This document shows positions 24,010 through 38,530 of a DNA stretch of 64,000 nt, piece after piece. A program made the translations under genes and the position numbers. Location: contig CM049310.1 of assembly GCA_026874595.1 (NCBI GenBank), forward strand, positions 48,123,058 through 48,187,057, given 5' to 3'. The notes below the pieces were generated by a model that had not been told where the DNA came from, made no database searches, and worked only from the letters and a program-made list of their open reading frames with translations. The DNA comes from Sipunculus nudus. Lineage: Eukaryota > Annelida > Sipuncula > Golfingiida > Sipunculidae. How positions within the stretch are numbered: the first letter of the stretch is position 1; the number at the start of each line of letters is the position of its first letter.

Positions 24010-24945
24010 TTTATGTCTGGTCAGCATATATATGAGAAGGATGGTTCTGTGACCTTGACATTTGAACTTGTGATGTCAAAATCAATATGGCTCTTCCCCT
24101 ATTGTCAGGTTATCCAAAATGAAAGATTCTGGATGAAACATTTACAAGGCCTTCATGATCTTTTTGAAGATGCGGGACCTGTGATCTCTTGCCTCCAAAA
24201 TCAAAAAGGTTCTTTCTTTAGTGGTGGGTCATTAATAAAACAAGTTTGGATTACATAGGTTGCTTCAAACTGGAGTTATTACCCAGAAACAATTTGTTGG
24301 ACAGGTGGCTCCTGTGACCTTGACCTTTGACCCCTAAAATCGATAGGATCATCCCCTATTCACAGCTGGCTGAGCTGTGCAAGATGAAAGGTTTGGGATA
24401 AAAAGTTTGGCTTGAAATTGATCCGCAAATTTTTAAGAGGTGGATCCTGTGACCTTGACCTTTGACCTCATGACCCCAAAATCGACCGAATTCTTGCTTA
24501 AGTTATGGGTCATATATAGGTCAAGTTTGAAATCCATTTGTCTATCCAAACTAGAGTTATTATCCGGAAACGATGATGGCTCCTGCGACCTTGAAATGAG
24601 ACATTGTGACACCAAAATCGATAGGGACCTTCCTCTACTAGCAGTTGAGCTATATGTGCAAGATGAAAGGTCTGGGATGAAAAGTTAGACCTAAAATGCC
24701 TTCACAAACTTTTAAATGTGCTGGTGCTGTGACTCTGTCCTTTGACCTCATGACATAAAATCGATAAGGTACTTGCTTTAGTAGTGGGCCATATATAAGT
24801 CAAATTTGAAATCCATGTGTCAATTTAAACTGGACTTGTCATCTGGAAACGACTTTATGGACGGGCGGACAGACAGGCGGACGGACAGGCGGACAGGGTG
24901 ATTATTATAGGGCACCCGCTTATTCAAGCGGGGCCCTATATAACA
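24010..24945 (-). mobile_element. Tandem-array element, inverted orientation
   Basis: CTGTGACCTTGACCTTTGAC and decayed versions recur at about 24051, 24311, 24448, 24583 and 24729. The right end has GGACGGACAGGCGGACAG repeats and hairpin CCCGCTT-AAGCGGG inside ATAGGGC...GCCCTAT. Related to the elements at 10301 and 12491. Confidence 0.6.
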
Positions 24946-25706
24946 ATCTCTTCAAGTGATATTGTATATTTTTTAATGGATGCCACACTTAGAACACGAA
25001 GGCATGAAAGTATGAAGTATATAATTACTGCCTATAACAGAGGTTTACGTGCGGTCCGGTAACTACCCTACAAGGCATATACACATATTGTGTTGTCAGT
25101 GGCCTGAAGTCTCCCTTTGAGCATGCAGACAGAGAAGAGATTTCTCAAAAAGATATTATGTATATGCGCGTCTAATAATTTACTTGTTTCGTTTATTGCT
25201 CACAGAGGGAGACATAATCTGTCTAGTTTTTTTTTGTAACAATCTATGTTATTTATGTGTTAATATAAAACTAATGTACATACGAGTAAATTGAATGAAC
25301 GGTCTTGCAAAGTTATGTCACCAGAAATGGGTGAAATGGAACAGGCTATAGGAAGGATCTTCCTACCTTAGTTACCTGAGAGATGGTATAACTGACATAG
25401 CCAGTTTTGACCTAGGTTTCATTGTTTTTTTCATTGTCATGTGTTTTTCTTTCTTGTTTTTATTGTTAATCTTTTTTTTTTTTTGCAAATGATATACTTT
25501 CTTTGGGCGAAATAAATATTGTGTATTATAAAAGAAAGGATTTGTTCCCCTATTCCACCTGTTCTCTCTCTCGAACGGCACGAAACAATTGTTTCATTGA
25601 GAATATGCAATTCAACCAACAATGTACAGTCAGTATCGTACAATGTAAATAAGAAAGATTTGATTTATAAAATCTCGTGAGTTAGTATAAAATATAGTAT
25701 TTGGTT
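24946..25706. other. Downstream flank of complete gene
   Basis: AT-rich; no clear feature. I could not place a convincing polyadenylation signal. Confidence 0.4.
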
Positions 25707-26271
25707 TCAGTTAAGCAACATGAACACAACGCTTAATGTAAAAATACATGCACCTGTTCTTTCGACAACGTGGCCCGCGCTCCCTGTTGTATCCATACCG
25801 GTGTCACAAGAAAAAAGAGCTTTGAAAAATTTATCCCCCATTCCAGTCTTGCGTTGACTGGCACTCATGAACGACGCGAGAACTGCTGCATTATCGCCCT
25901 CTAGGCACGGGTGCATGGCGCGTGCTCTTGCTATTGCTGCTTGACAGCCTTGTTTGCAAACAGCTCCAGTGACGTCACAGGAAGTGACGACAGATACCAC
26001 ACCTCTCTGTAATGCTGTTGAGTTAGAGGCTGTAATGGGATCGCAGCCACCCAGGTCGGAAAGTTCAAACCTCCCGTTACATATGGTTTTACTCTTGATA
26101 CTGACGCACTGGGATAGTGGCTGAGTGATGGGGTAATACTGGAGGAAGAAAAAGCACATTTCGTCAGCCGTCGCGTCTCCAAAATAGGTCACTGTTGTTT
26201 TGCCTCTGGTTTCAAAGCCGCACGTTATCTTTAAACTGTCTCCAGCACGAAACTCATAGGGTTCAACAAAT
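25707..26271 (-). CDS. Exon 8 of complete gene: CuM methionine, Cys-rich tail, hydrophobic C-terminus
   Basis: Residues 376-562 and stop. FRAGDSLKITCGFETRGKTT is followed by YFGDATADEMC, whose Met413 matches the CuM methionine, and LQYYP. From about 430 the chain leaves the known family: Cys at 430, 439, 451, 473, 480, 484, 497, 530 in a partly helical-looking stretch. Residues 549-562 are hydrophobic (CIFTLSVVFMLL), suggesting a GPI-attachment signal or membrane tail, as in MOXD1-type proteins. Confidence 0.88.
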
Positions 26272-26773
26272 CTGAAATATATTTTAAAATATAGATAGTC
26301 TTATCTATGCTGTTTTGCATGTCGCCAAAACATTCAACTAAACCTGTTGCAGAATGCACAGTACGACCCTGTAGAATATTACTTAGAGAGCGGAACACAC
26401 AAAAGGATGAACACACTGAGTGAAAAGACGTTTTTTATTTAACTACAGTAATAGCAAAACCTGCATTTGGTTTTACTATTAGTTTTACTATTAACATTAG
26501 AAAGTGTATTTCATATACGATAACTCACCAGGATGATTTCGTGATGTAGTGGTTTATATGGATAATGAATATAATGAAAGGGAATCAATCGGCAACTGGG
26601 AACTATTCTAGGTCTTTAAGCGAGTGTTCGTCACCGAGTTGCTTGTGTTTTAAGGTCAAAGCTGATTGGGAACCCAACACAGAACAATCCTGATGAAAAG
26701 TCACAGCTAGTATATTCCTCATTTTATGAACGTCTCATTTATTTTTTGTTCTGTTATATTTACAAGTTCAGTT

Positions 26774-26851
<78 letters not shown>

Positions 26852-29800
26852 CCAGCTGAATGGTCTCACCCCTTGAATCTTGGCGAGTCATACGCGTATG
26901 CATCTTCTCTCATAACTTCGCCCACTCTCTGGTCGCCTCTGAAGTGCTCTAAAAGTGCGGTCCTTCCTGAAGAAGTCAAAGTAAATTATGATATAAATGT
27001 TGATTTTTATGAGTATTAATTTTTCTCCTACATTCACGCAACTACAACTTCAGAATTCCCAGCTCAAGGCACCAGCAATTAATTCTCGACTGATTACAGA
27101 ACCAATTTACATAGCATCCGTAGCATCAGACTCAAAGATTATTAATCTATAGTTTGTCATTTTCTTTCTTGAATAAATTAAATCAATTTAGTACATGTAC
27201 TTACGTTTATCTGCGCAAATGCTAGACTGCCATATGACAAAATAACATTTTTACATTTTTAAACTATTTTCGAAAATGCAATGAAACATGTAATACTGGT
27301 GTAGTCATGTGAACACACCTTGCGTTCGTTGCTGCGAACAATAATTTTTGTAGGGGCCAATCAAGCAAATTAATGATCGAACAATCAAAGATAGCTGATC
27401 ACTTCACAGACCATCATTAATAATCAAGGTTATGATATGAAATTAAATGATCTCAATATGAGAACGAATACTAAGATGAATATATCATATATAATTAAGG
27501 GTTATAAGAACTTACAAAAATATGTAAAAACAATGCGAGAAATGATCCAGAATGCATGAAGTGTAAACATTATATCGAGACTTTGAGATTGTATCGATTT
27601 CAATTGTTTTGTCTCCGCCCCGTTCGTGTGGGTGTTTGTGTGTGCCTGTGTTTGTGTGCTTGTTTACCAAATAAGTAATGCAATCATGAACAGATCTCAT
27701 GAAATTTCTGGGAATGGGACAGTCAAGAAACAGTTATAGATTTTAATGTGGATCCGGCACATGATCCGGATTCAAGAACGTCACAAATGTACAGTCATTT
27801 ATGTACGAATGAAACTTGGAATGTATGGGCAGAATAAGTGACTGCAAACACGGATTTGGGAGCAGCCTACAATAGGGACCTCCATATGGCATAGGCTTTC
27901 TTTCATTCCTTAGAATGCAGATTTCTAGTTTCTGCATTTGGCTGGGGTTCGAACCCCCACCCCCCCCCCCCACCCCTTCCCCTTTAACCTAAATTATTAA
28001 CGGGGTTGTCCAAGCTGTATGATCATGCATACTGTTTACCATACAACAGTTCTCTACATATTGTAGATTTTACAAACCGGGCAGCCCGTATCATTACTGG
28101 ATGTTATAATTACGATGTTCGAAGTGCAACGTAAGTACAAACATTGAACTGGATGTCCGTATCAAAACGATATATGAACACTTCACAGCCCTTACGCATA
28201 AATTATTACATCAAACAACTCTTGGCATGCGAGTATCAGTGTCATTTGTCAAAAACTCTCATGAATACCAAACAGGATTTGCAATGAATGATTTGATTGC
28301 CCTTCCTAAGCCGAGAACGGAATATTATAGATCAAGGTATTTTATATGCAGGTCCATTGTTAAGGAATACATTTCCATACAGCTCAGATCAGTCAAGTCC
28401 TTAGCCACTTTCAAGCATAGCATCAAACCCTTCTTCTTTTTAAGCTCTTAAATTCAAATTCATTTTCTACGACCTTTTTATGGTTTATTGTGACCTAATT
28501 ACTTACACAGTAACTTACAAACAACATTCCTTCATTCACAAAACAAATTAATGTTTTAATGCTACAATATTATACGTTCACATTATGCCTGCTTCTATTA
28601 TCATTATAGGTCTGACAGATTTAATATGCATATATATGTCCATAATCATATGAATTTTAGTGTTCATTTAATTTATATGTATGCATTTCACAGTGTCTAG
28701 TGGAAGAACAGAATGACTTCTCAACAAGTTACCTTGTATAAATAAATTGAAAAAATGGTAATTTACCTTATAAGTATATTGAAATAATAATAAATAACTA
28801 GCTGCTCCCGTGGAAAATCCACGGCTCTATCTGATGCATTTTTTTTTGTAATAAGCTGATAGGAACTAAACGACGCATATTTTAATCCTAAGGTTTTTGC
28901 AGGAACTTTTGTCATGTGTTTCACTTATATGATATAAAGATTACTTCTGCAAGAATTCTCCAGGAACACCCTCCCCAAAAATATTAACATGGAAAGAAAA
29001 GTTATTCTATTGCAGAAATCACATAAAAAAATTAATTTTGGAAAGAGACGTTAGGAATATACAGGGTGTACAAATTTTTAAGTGATAGGTTTATTTCCGA
29101 TAAACAACATAGGTCCCACAGCTTCATTGCTTGGTAAAAATTTCGTAGATATAACGATTTTTTTAAAGAAGCATTCTACCGTGAAATTATATGAAAGATG
29201 CTTTGTATTAGTTGAAGCTCAGGCGACATCGTGAAACACGATGTTTATTCAGTGTAGTTAGTTGAGGGTATGGTCTAAGGCATATTAATAGACACATGCG
29301 TTATTTGTATACACATTCATATGTCGTGGAAGTCTCTTGTACGCGAAACGTATAGCTGCCAATGTGAAAAAGATAGGCCCAGAAAAATATATTCCATCAG
29401 TATTAAATTTATGGTTTTAAGTACTGTAAATTGTCAAGGAATAAGCAGGTCTGATGCAAAATGAACAACTCTCCCAGATAATAAAAAGCAGGTTGATATA
29501 TATATTGAAAGCATTTAGCAAAGAAACCACTTCAGTCTTGGTTCGTTGCATTGTCTTTCAGCAAATTAACGCAAAATGTAATAAACAGATTCTGCTGAAA
29601 ATTTGTAGAGGGGTAGAGTAAAACATCCGTAATCCATTACATTTTTGTAGGGAATCGGAATCAACATAATATATTTTTTACTTAAGTGCCATAATTACAA
29701 TTCCACATGAATTAATTTAAGGGGCTATTCCCTAAAAGTGCTCCCTATTAAAAGATTCACGTGGACATGTGTTTGGCGCTTGAACTTAAAATCTTTACTT

Positions 29801-32800
29801 CCTTTTGACAGAGTAAAATTCCTTAACAGGCGATATAATGAAAATGGGGTTCAGTGAGGATTACAGGTCGCCTTCTGAAAAAGCGTGACAAGCGAAAAAT
29901 GCTTTGCTGAACATTTGTACAGGTTTAGGGTAAAGACGTATCAATAGTCCATTTCATTTTTGAAGTAATAAGAATCACCATAATATATATTTTGACAAAG
30001 GACCATTCCTTTGTCCCCGTGTGGAAGCCACCCATTCGTATTTATTTGTTCTGCCACTCACAAGGTGAACTCGTGTTACTGAAGCATGATAGTGTTCACA
30101 CATGAAACGCATACACGTGAACACGTGACTGATATTAAAGGGTATTCTGGTGGTGGTCTGTACACCCTGACTGCAGATTCTAGTTTGTTATCAGTTTAGA
30201 GGTGTACTGGTGATATTTTTTACATGTTTCACCGTCACTACAGACAAAAGATCTTAATGAATATATGTGACCCTCCCCCCCCCCCCCAAGACCCCAACCC
30301 CACCCAACCCGAATGATAATTAAGATGTAGGGCTTCTTTTTGAAAAAAAAAAACTTCATAAAACACATGACTTGGCCGAACATTTGAAACTATGGTTATC
30401 ATGGAAAGATATATCTGAATGTATAAAAATCAACATACCTGTAACCCATGAAAAATTTGTCAAACGGTGATCACATCACTGGACTCAGTGCCCAGTGTTG
30501 ACCAAACTAAAAAGGTCTCGCATTGAAAGCGGAGTCATGAGGTCTTTGGATTAAAACCCTCACTTTTTTCAGAGAGAAAATTCTATTAGAGGCGTTACAA
30601 TGGATATTGGGGATCAATGGAGATTATAGTGGACCCGCGTGACCGCGTATTGCACGGAAATGCCTTTTGGGTAGGACATTATTAATTATTCAACTTAATA
30701 GGGCATAATCCCGCAAAATAAAACAAACTTGTCCTAGGAGAGCGCACCATCGATACGTCTGCCGAATTTCGAGAGTCAAATCAGAACGGAAGCAGGTAAA
30801 CCGTGGTCTAGAAAAAACCCAACTCCGTATCTAATACTTATAAAAGGAATTCGGTCCACCTCTGTTCGCAATGTTCTCTGAAAATGCGTTGCGTATGATA
30901 CTGTGCCATATCTCATTTTAAGGGTTATTGTTCCCTCAGTGACATGGCCGATATAAGAATAAATAATTTCTAATGAACATATCATTTTGAGTGATTTTTG
31001 CATGTTTTCTGAAATGAGCGGAGGCTTCCACTGAAAATAGCCGAACCGCCTTCGGTAAAGACAGGATTTTCTTTGTGGTCACCTTAAGCCCAGAATTAAG
31101 CCGATTTGAGGACTACCTTGCATATGAATAAACTTGCTTTCAGTGACGGATTTATGCATGTTTTGCTGATATTTGACAAAGGCTCTGACCCAGGTGTGTG
31201 GTCAGCCAACGTAGAAAACACATGACACTGGCTCGCTTTACGAAAAGGAGGTGTTCAATCCAGGAGGGTAAATGAAAAAAACCCAATACAAGATCGCAAT
31301 TTTCGTAAAAGGGTGCGGGTAGGGGGGATAGTTCCAGGCCCCAAAATTGGTCTGACACGATTAAACAATATACCCATGGGTCATGAGGCTCAGCTGACTA
31401 GGGAAGCATTCACAAAAGAATTTTATCAATGCCAAATTTTGTAGGTGGTATCCCCATTCAACTTAAGTATAGCTGGGGAATGGGTAACAGAGACCTTATA
31501 TCAGGTTTCCAAGGAGATTTTTCATGGACCTCCCTGGATGTAAAGTCAGAAGTTTCTGGCTCCAATGGTAACCATTTGTGCCCTGTTAACAGACAACCAC
31601 ATCTTTGAAGGTCTAAAAATTAGAGAAAAAAATATGTAAAAATAAGAAAAAAAAAATCAAGGCGGTGCCACCAGTCTGCAAAAACTAATGAAACTCTCCA
31701 AGATAAATATTCATGCAGAGAATCATGGTGATCAATGCAATAGTTGTTTAGATACTTGAGCTTTTGTATCAAATTTTCCCTTATTCTGGGGAATACTTCG
31801 GAGCTCCATAGCTTGAAGGATATCGGTAACAGAGACCTAATTACAGGTTTCCAAGGAGACTTTTCATGGACCTCCCTGGATGTTTAGTAAGAAGTTTCTG
31901 GGTCCAATGGTCACCATTTGTGCCCTATAAACAGATGACCACATCTTAAAGAGGTTTCAAAAATAAAGAAAAAAATGAGTAAATATGGAAAAAATATATA
32001 TGGCGCCACCAGAATGCAGAAACAGATGAAACATTCAATGATCCATATTCATGCAAAGAATCGTGGTGATCAATGCAATAGCTCTTCAGATACTTGAGCT
32101 TTTGTATCAAATTTTCCATTATCTGGGGGATACTTCGTAGCCCCATAACTTATAGGATATGGGTAACAGAGACCTAATTTCAGGTTTCCATGGAGACTTT
32201 TCATGGGCCTCCCTGTTTGTTAAGAGAGAAGATTTTAGGTCCAGTCGTTACGATTTGTGCCCTGTTAACAGATGACCGCATTTTAGTAAGTCTTAAAAAA
32301 AAAGAAAAAAATCGTAAAAATCGAAAAAAAATACAGGTGGCTGCACCAGACTGCAGAAACTGATGAAACATTCCATGATCAATATTCATGCAAAAAATCA
32401 TGGTGATCAATAGAATAGTTATTCAGATACTTGCGCTTTTTTTTTATCAAATTTTCCATTATTCTGGGGGGTACTTCGGAGCACCATAGCTCAGAGGTTA
32501 TGGGTAACAGAGATCTAATTTCAGTTTTCTAAGGAGATTTTTCATGGACCTCCCTAGATATAAAGGTAGAAGATTCCAGAACAAGCGGTTACGATTTGTG
32601 CCTGGTTAACGGACAGACAGACGGATAGACAGACGGACGGACAGACGCCTGACAAAGGGTGATCGCTATAGCTTAGATGAATTTCAGTCAGCTGAGCTAA
32701 AAAGGTTGCAGCTGAAAAGGGGGACCGACCCCCTGGACTCCCCTTTGGTCCGCTTCTGCTACTAACGAGGTATGCATATTTCCATTTCCCTCTTCAGGCA

Positions 32801-33583
32801 CAGTTTCCTTGCCTTAAAACGTACATTTAATTCATCTCTCATGTCTTCCTACTCCGATTAAATTAGAGGTTAAGTTAAGCTATGTTGAATCAATGTCTTC
32901 CTCACATTAACCTGTACTTTAAATGTCCAAAAATAGTAACCAGTCAAAGGTCATCGAAAACCGGAGGGCCCCCGCGTCCCATTCCGGTTGGCAAATTAAT
33001 CTAAAATCACCACTGACCAGGTCTTCAAGGTCAACATATAAAGGTGTATGAATTCCTTGCCACGAGCACAGCACCACAAAATAAATGTTAACAAAATATT
33101 TGTACATATCGTATTGAGACTGTAAACCACTGAAAATCTATTTTTTTTTCTTTTAATTTTTTTATAAAAAAAGGGTCCAACAATCCTGTCAATTTATACA
33201 TCTCCCCAACCCGGTAAAACGCCCGGTATACCGGGTTTATCAGCTAGTTAATTATATAGATGATAATTTACCTTATAAATATATTGAAATAATAATAAAT
33301 AATGATAATTTACCTTATAAATATATTGAAATAATAATAAATAATGATAATTTACCTTATAAATATATTGAAATAATAATAAATAATGGTCATTTACCTC
33401 CGGCAGGTGGCGCGAGGTTTAATGTTTTACCTTTGGTTATTCGCTTTGTCTTTTGGATAGATTTCGATGAAATATTGTGGAGGGTTAGGCAATCCTTTAA
33501 GGTAGAATTGTCGTTTGCATTCACTTTGCACTCTAGTCTCAATAAAATGCCAATAAGTCGTCCTATTTTCATGCAAAACCCCC

Positions 33584-33648
<65 letters not shown>

Positions 33649-34858
33649 TAGAACGTCGAATATCCGAACACCACTTATCCGAAATATCGTTCATCCGAAA
33701 TTGAAAACAGAGAACCGAAATTTTGACCATTTATCCGAAATCTGAACAATAACAAAAATCCAGAATAAAAATGGTATAAAAGATCGTCTGATTCAAAACA
33801 AAAGTAGCCAAATCAGCGGTGATACATATTGCCGACTGATTAATACCAAGCAGAGGCAGTAGGTGTAAAAACACCGCCACGCCGGCCGGGGTTGTCCTCG
33901 CTTTAATCAGAATGCCCAGGCAGGGGTAAATAAACTGTACACACAAAATGTTACAACAGACCATAACTAAGTAGCCGACCGCAGGTTGTAGGTGTGATAA
34001 ACTCAGCCTCGCCGATCCGTGTAGTCCTCTGCTCAGCTTTGATCAGGGTGGCTTTAATGGATTGCTTTGATCTTCGTTCCGGTAGTCGCCGCGGCCTTGA
34101 GTACAACGGTGAGCATTAGTTGAGTTTCTGTGCGTCTCCGTTATTTACTCACGAAGTCCATTAGCCAGATTACTTCTGCCCAGTATATTGGAACTTTGAT
34201 AAGCTAGAATCGTTGCTTTCGACCGCATTTGGGGAAGTCTGATCTTTTTATAAACCATGCTCGAAGCTGATTAAATCATTGTGATAGTTAAAGTGAACAC
34301 GTTTTACTGCTCATCCTGGTTATTCTCCACGTAAGTTTTTACATACTGTTAACTCTTACTGGTCAGTGGAGGCACGTAAGCGCCATGTCCTGTCAGTTGA
34401 TGACAAGCTGTCGATCCTTGCAAGACTTGACACGGACACAAAGCCAGCTGACCTCGCAAAAGAATTCAAGGTCGAAAGATCTACGATCAGCGACATTTAC
34501 GTTTTGTTTGATTAATTCAAAATAAAACTGCGTACATAAACTTGTGTTTTCAACCGATCCTCTCGTTTGTCATTTCAATAAAAATACAGTACATGTATAA
34601 AGGGTCCCGAGTTAACCTATCCGCCAAGGTAGATTAATTTATTAAATCTATCGAAAATGTTATGATATATTGTCAAACGTTTATCAGGCGCTACCTTAAT
34701 TAATTGGGGTCGGTCAGTATCTTTTAATTTCCCGAACTCGGTGGTAGGCCTAATCACGATGATTCCCAGAGCAATTCATGCGAAATCGTTCATCCGAACG
34801 ATCGATCATCCAAACAAAAAAGTATGTCCCCCGAGGCTTTCGGATAAACGACGCTCTA

Positions 34859-34920
<62 letters not shown>

Positions 34921-36209
34921 TTTTTGACATTATAAAATTGTCTTACTGACATCTAATCAATAACGTTCATTTTTAACAGTTAAATATAACAATATTTTTT
35001 TTACAAAACAAGTTATTCCCCACACCTATTTAGCAGGTAGCAAATGTTTATTAGGCCCATGTAAAAATTCATCAACATAACTCCAGGCATTTTTTTTATT
35101 ACTGACCTGTCATGTATTTGTCATGTTTAAAATGAAATTATAAGAATTTAGAATTAACCTTTCATGTGAATAAAACCACAACTTATTTCAAACATAATAA
35201 TTCGGAAATAAAAACAATTCTAGAAAACATATCTGAGTTTCTTTGTATGAAATTAGAAGTTTAATCTTAGGTAATCTGAGTAACCGTAATATGTTTTTAG
35301 TTTAATACAATGGGTGCTGTTCCATATTGTTACATAAGCCTACGCAAGACTAGCTAGGGGTCGGTGTTGTTCCACAGGTGACCTAGGAAGGAGTTCTTTG
35401 AGCCGTGAATACTGTGTTTAATGCGTAATTTTAATGATATTTTTGTTTGTGGTCCTTTCTGTACAGTATACGCGATAGCCCACATTTAACCATAATGACT
35501 TGTTAAAGTATATATTTTTCCTGTACACCATACCTAAATAATGCATATGTGGAGCTGCTCTGGTGATGTAGATGGGTTGTTCGGGGGCCAGAGCTTGCTG
35601 GGTACAGGATGACGGACAGTAACCCTCTTCTTTATGCAGTTCCTTCCCCGCCGGAAGCACCAGGTGGCGCTGCCCGACAACCAAAAAGCCACCGTCGTTT
35701 GGTCGAAGGTTCGGCGTTAGGAAAAAGGTCATCCCAGAATTGTCAAAGTAGTCCGATCGAAGCTCCGGGTTGTTCCAATGAACCTGCAGTAATTCTAAAC
35801 GTTTATACACATGGTAACATCTTCGTACAGTATTTATGTATGTAATTATAGTTTTTTTTCTAAATCAGAAATACAGAGATTAAGTATTATGTCAGTCATT
35901 ACTGAGGAAATAATTTGAGCCTGACATAGTGTACGTTATAGTTGCTGAAATAATATGGTATTCCACCGATGTAGGTTATATAACGCAGGATTCGCGATAT
36001 TAGATGGGTGGAGGGCTAATCTTCACATGCACAGCAGTAGTATATCGAAGAAACCACACCGCCTTTGTTTTCGGTATTAAGATTATATGTGACTTTATTA
36101 TATGTAAATTTTGGCACAAAAGGAAGGAAAACACGCCTGTGTGCTGATATTTAAATAAATACAGTAGTTAATAACTGAAACACAATGCTTGCAAAAGCCC
36201 GTTTTGCTA

Positions 36210-36276
<67 letters not shown>

Positions 36277-38480
36277 TGTGCCGATCAATCGTTTAAATCG
36301 ATGATTGGTATAGCTTTTTTAAAAATCTATTAAATCAATTGTATTTTTTTTTGCATAATCGATTACAGCAGACTTCAAGGTAATATAGAAAGTACATAAA
36401 ATAATCGATTAATTATCGATTATCGGTTTGTTTTTTCAATCTTGGATTATGATTTTAAAACCAACTTCTGTCTATACTATACTCATATACATATTCCAGA
36501 AGCAAAATGCGCTTATGTTTTGTGTTTCAATTATCATCTGGACTACTGTAAGATAAAACGCAGATGGGGTATGTCAAATTAACAATAATAAAAAAATCAT
36601 TTTTTTTTCCTGATTATGTGCCCCTAGTTTAATATGAACTAACCTGAAGCATCATATATACCTGAATCCATTTGTACCCACTTTAATGCCGTACGTTCAC
36701 GTTAACTTACCTGAAGCATCATATACCTGAATCCGTTTCTACCCACTTTAAGGCCGTACGCTCCAGGGGTACAAGTTCCTGGTAAACCTAACGTCCAGGT
36801 TCCAATAATGTTCCTACATGACAGGACGCTCATGCCGCAAACCGCCGGAGACGAGAAGTCCATAAATGCACCTGCATGGTTCACATGAAAAAACTAGGTA
36901 AATGCACATGTAAGATTTATTTAACATCGTTCATCAGGTCAGGGAAAATTAATTTTGCAGAAATCTGACTAGAGACTGAACTAGTGGGATTATTATACTA
37001 GAAAACAACAAATAAAAAAGTTTCTGTTTTTAAAATATCTGTATATGAAATGGCTTTTTAACTGTTTTTATTTTGGGATAATAACCCAACAAATAACGAT
37101 TTAAGCAACTTTGGTCTGTACTGGATTGTGGATAAATATTTGTAGTTTAGTAAATAGCATTATATATACACATTGTGTAAATGAGGGCAGGTAGAGCAAT
37201 TAACATGTCGATAGGTAAGTAGCCTACTGTCATCTGTACATCCAAACGCCACCATATGATGCATGACGTAACGGTTATCGAGTACGGGTTTTGTAGCAAT
37301 GATGTGGTAGTTCCGGTCTGAAGGCAGGCTGAAAGCCTGACAAACGTATGACGTCTCCTGGCTGGGCACTGACGAGTTGTCCAATCGGACCGTATGCTCA
37401 AACACTCCTTAAATTGATAAGACAAATCAAATCTAAAATTCAAGGAAAGTCTGTCTCTCCCGGCCGGCATATTAATGCGCCTGACCTTGCAGTGATGCCA
37501 CTTTGGACATTAAGAACAAAGATTAAACCTTGTGAAAAAAGTATGACAGTGTATTTAAACCAATGCCAAATTATGCAACTGTTTGTAAATAATTACAAGA
37601 CACCATATTTTTTAAACTAAATTCAAGTATGATATCTATATAGTACAGTAATGTGAAGAGCTGTACACCAATGAGCTGTACAGCAATATAAATTGAATAC
37701 ATATTGACATTCTATAATGTACCCACTCACCGGTAGCATTGACGGGGTCACATTTGAAGTCCGCATCGTCGCAAAACTCCCACTGATTCTGACCATGACA
37801 CTGTGGACTGTCCAGAGGTTCACATACTCCTGTCGTTATATGGCATATAAGTAAATACCAGCGGTTTAAGATGTATATATCAGTACATTTCTTGAAACTG
37901 GTGTGGTTGACTCCATATTCTCCTGTTTAAAAATTCACGATTCTATTGCAGCCTCACTCATTATCTTACCTTTCTAATATATTCATGTTTAAGTGCCTGA
38001 ATGGCCTAGTACCTGGCTTTGTTAATTAACTAACAGAAACCAGTTCTGAATTAAACGTTTATAACACGAGATATTCTTGTCAAGTCAAACTACCTACAGT
38101 TAGAAATGAACTCATGCTTATCCGGGACCGAAATTATGGAATCTGTTACCTGAAGCTTTACGTATGATAGACAATTCATATAGATTAAAAAAAGATCCTA
38201 AGCAATATTTCCTGATCCCTCGACATAATATAAATAAATCTACTTTTACTTCTTTATACAAGGTGTGCATGGTGACATTATACGCTGAATTTAATAAAAC
38301 TGGTACGTGGAAAAACAAACAGAACTATGTACACATTGCACTTGTGGTTTGGAATATTATCTGCACTTATCTTCATACAATGTTATGAGCATGGTTAACA
38401 ACCACCATACGAATTTCTAAATAAAAGTCTTTAAAAACTCGTATTAATTGTGATTCTATATTTAGTTACAATTTTATATA

Positions 38481-38530
<50 letters not shown>

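Larger units (their letters stand above)
36110..36871. repeat. Duplicated exon-5 block, copy 1
   Basis: Sequence from GCCTGTGTGCTGATATT, through CACAATGCTTGCAAAAGCCC, a (TA)n tract (36214-36274), the GGTGTGCCGAT repeat, to exon 5 is repeated at about 45835-46491. Confidence 0.75.

Noticed and set aside
33255-33390. CRISPR-like array
   Set aside because: Units are directly adjacent without unique spacers; it is a LINE tail array in a eukaryote.
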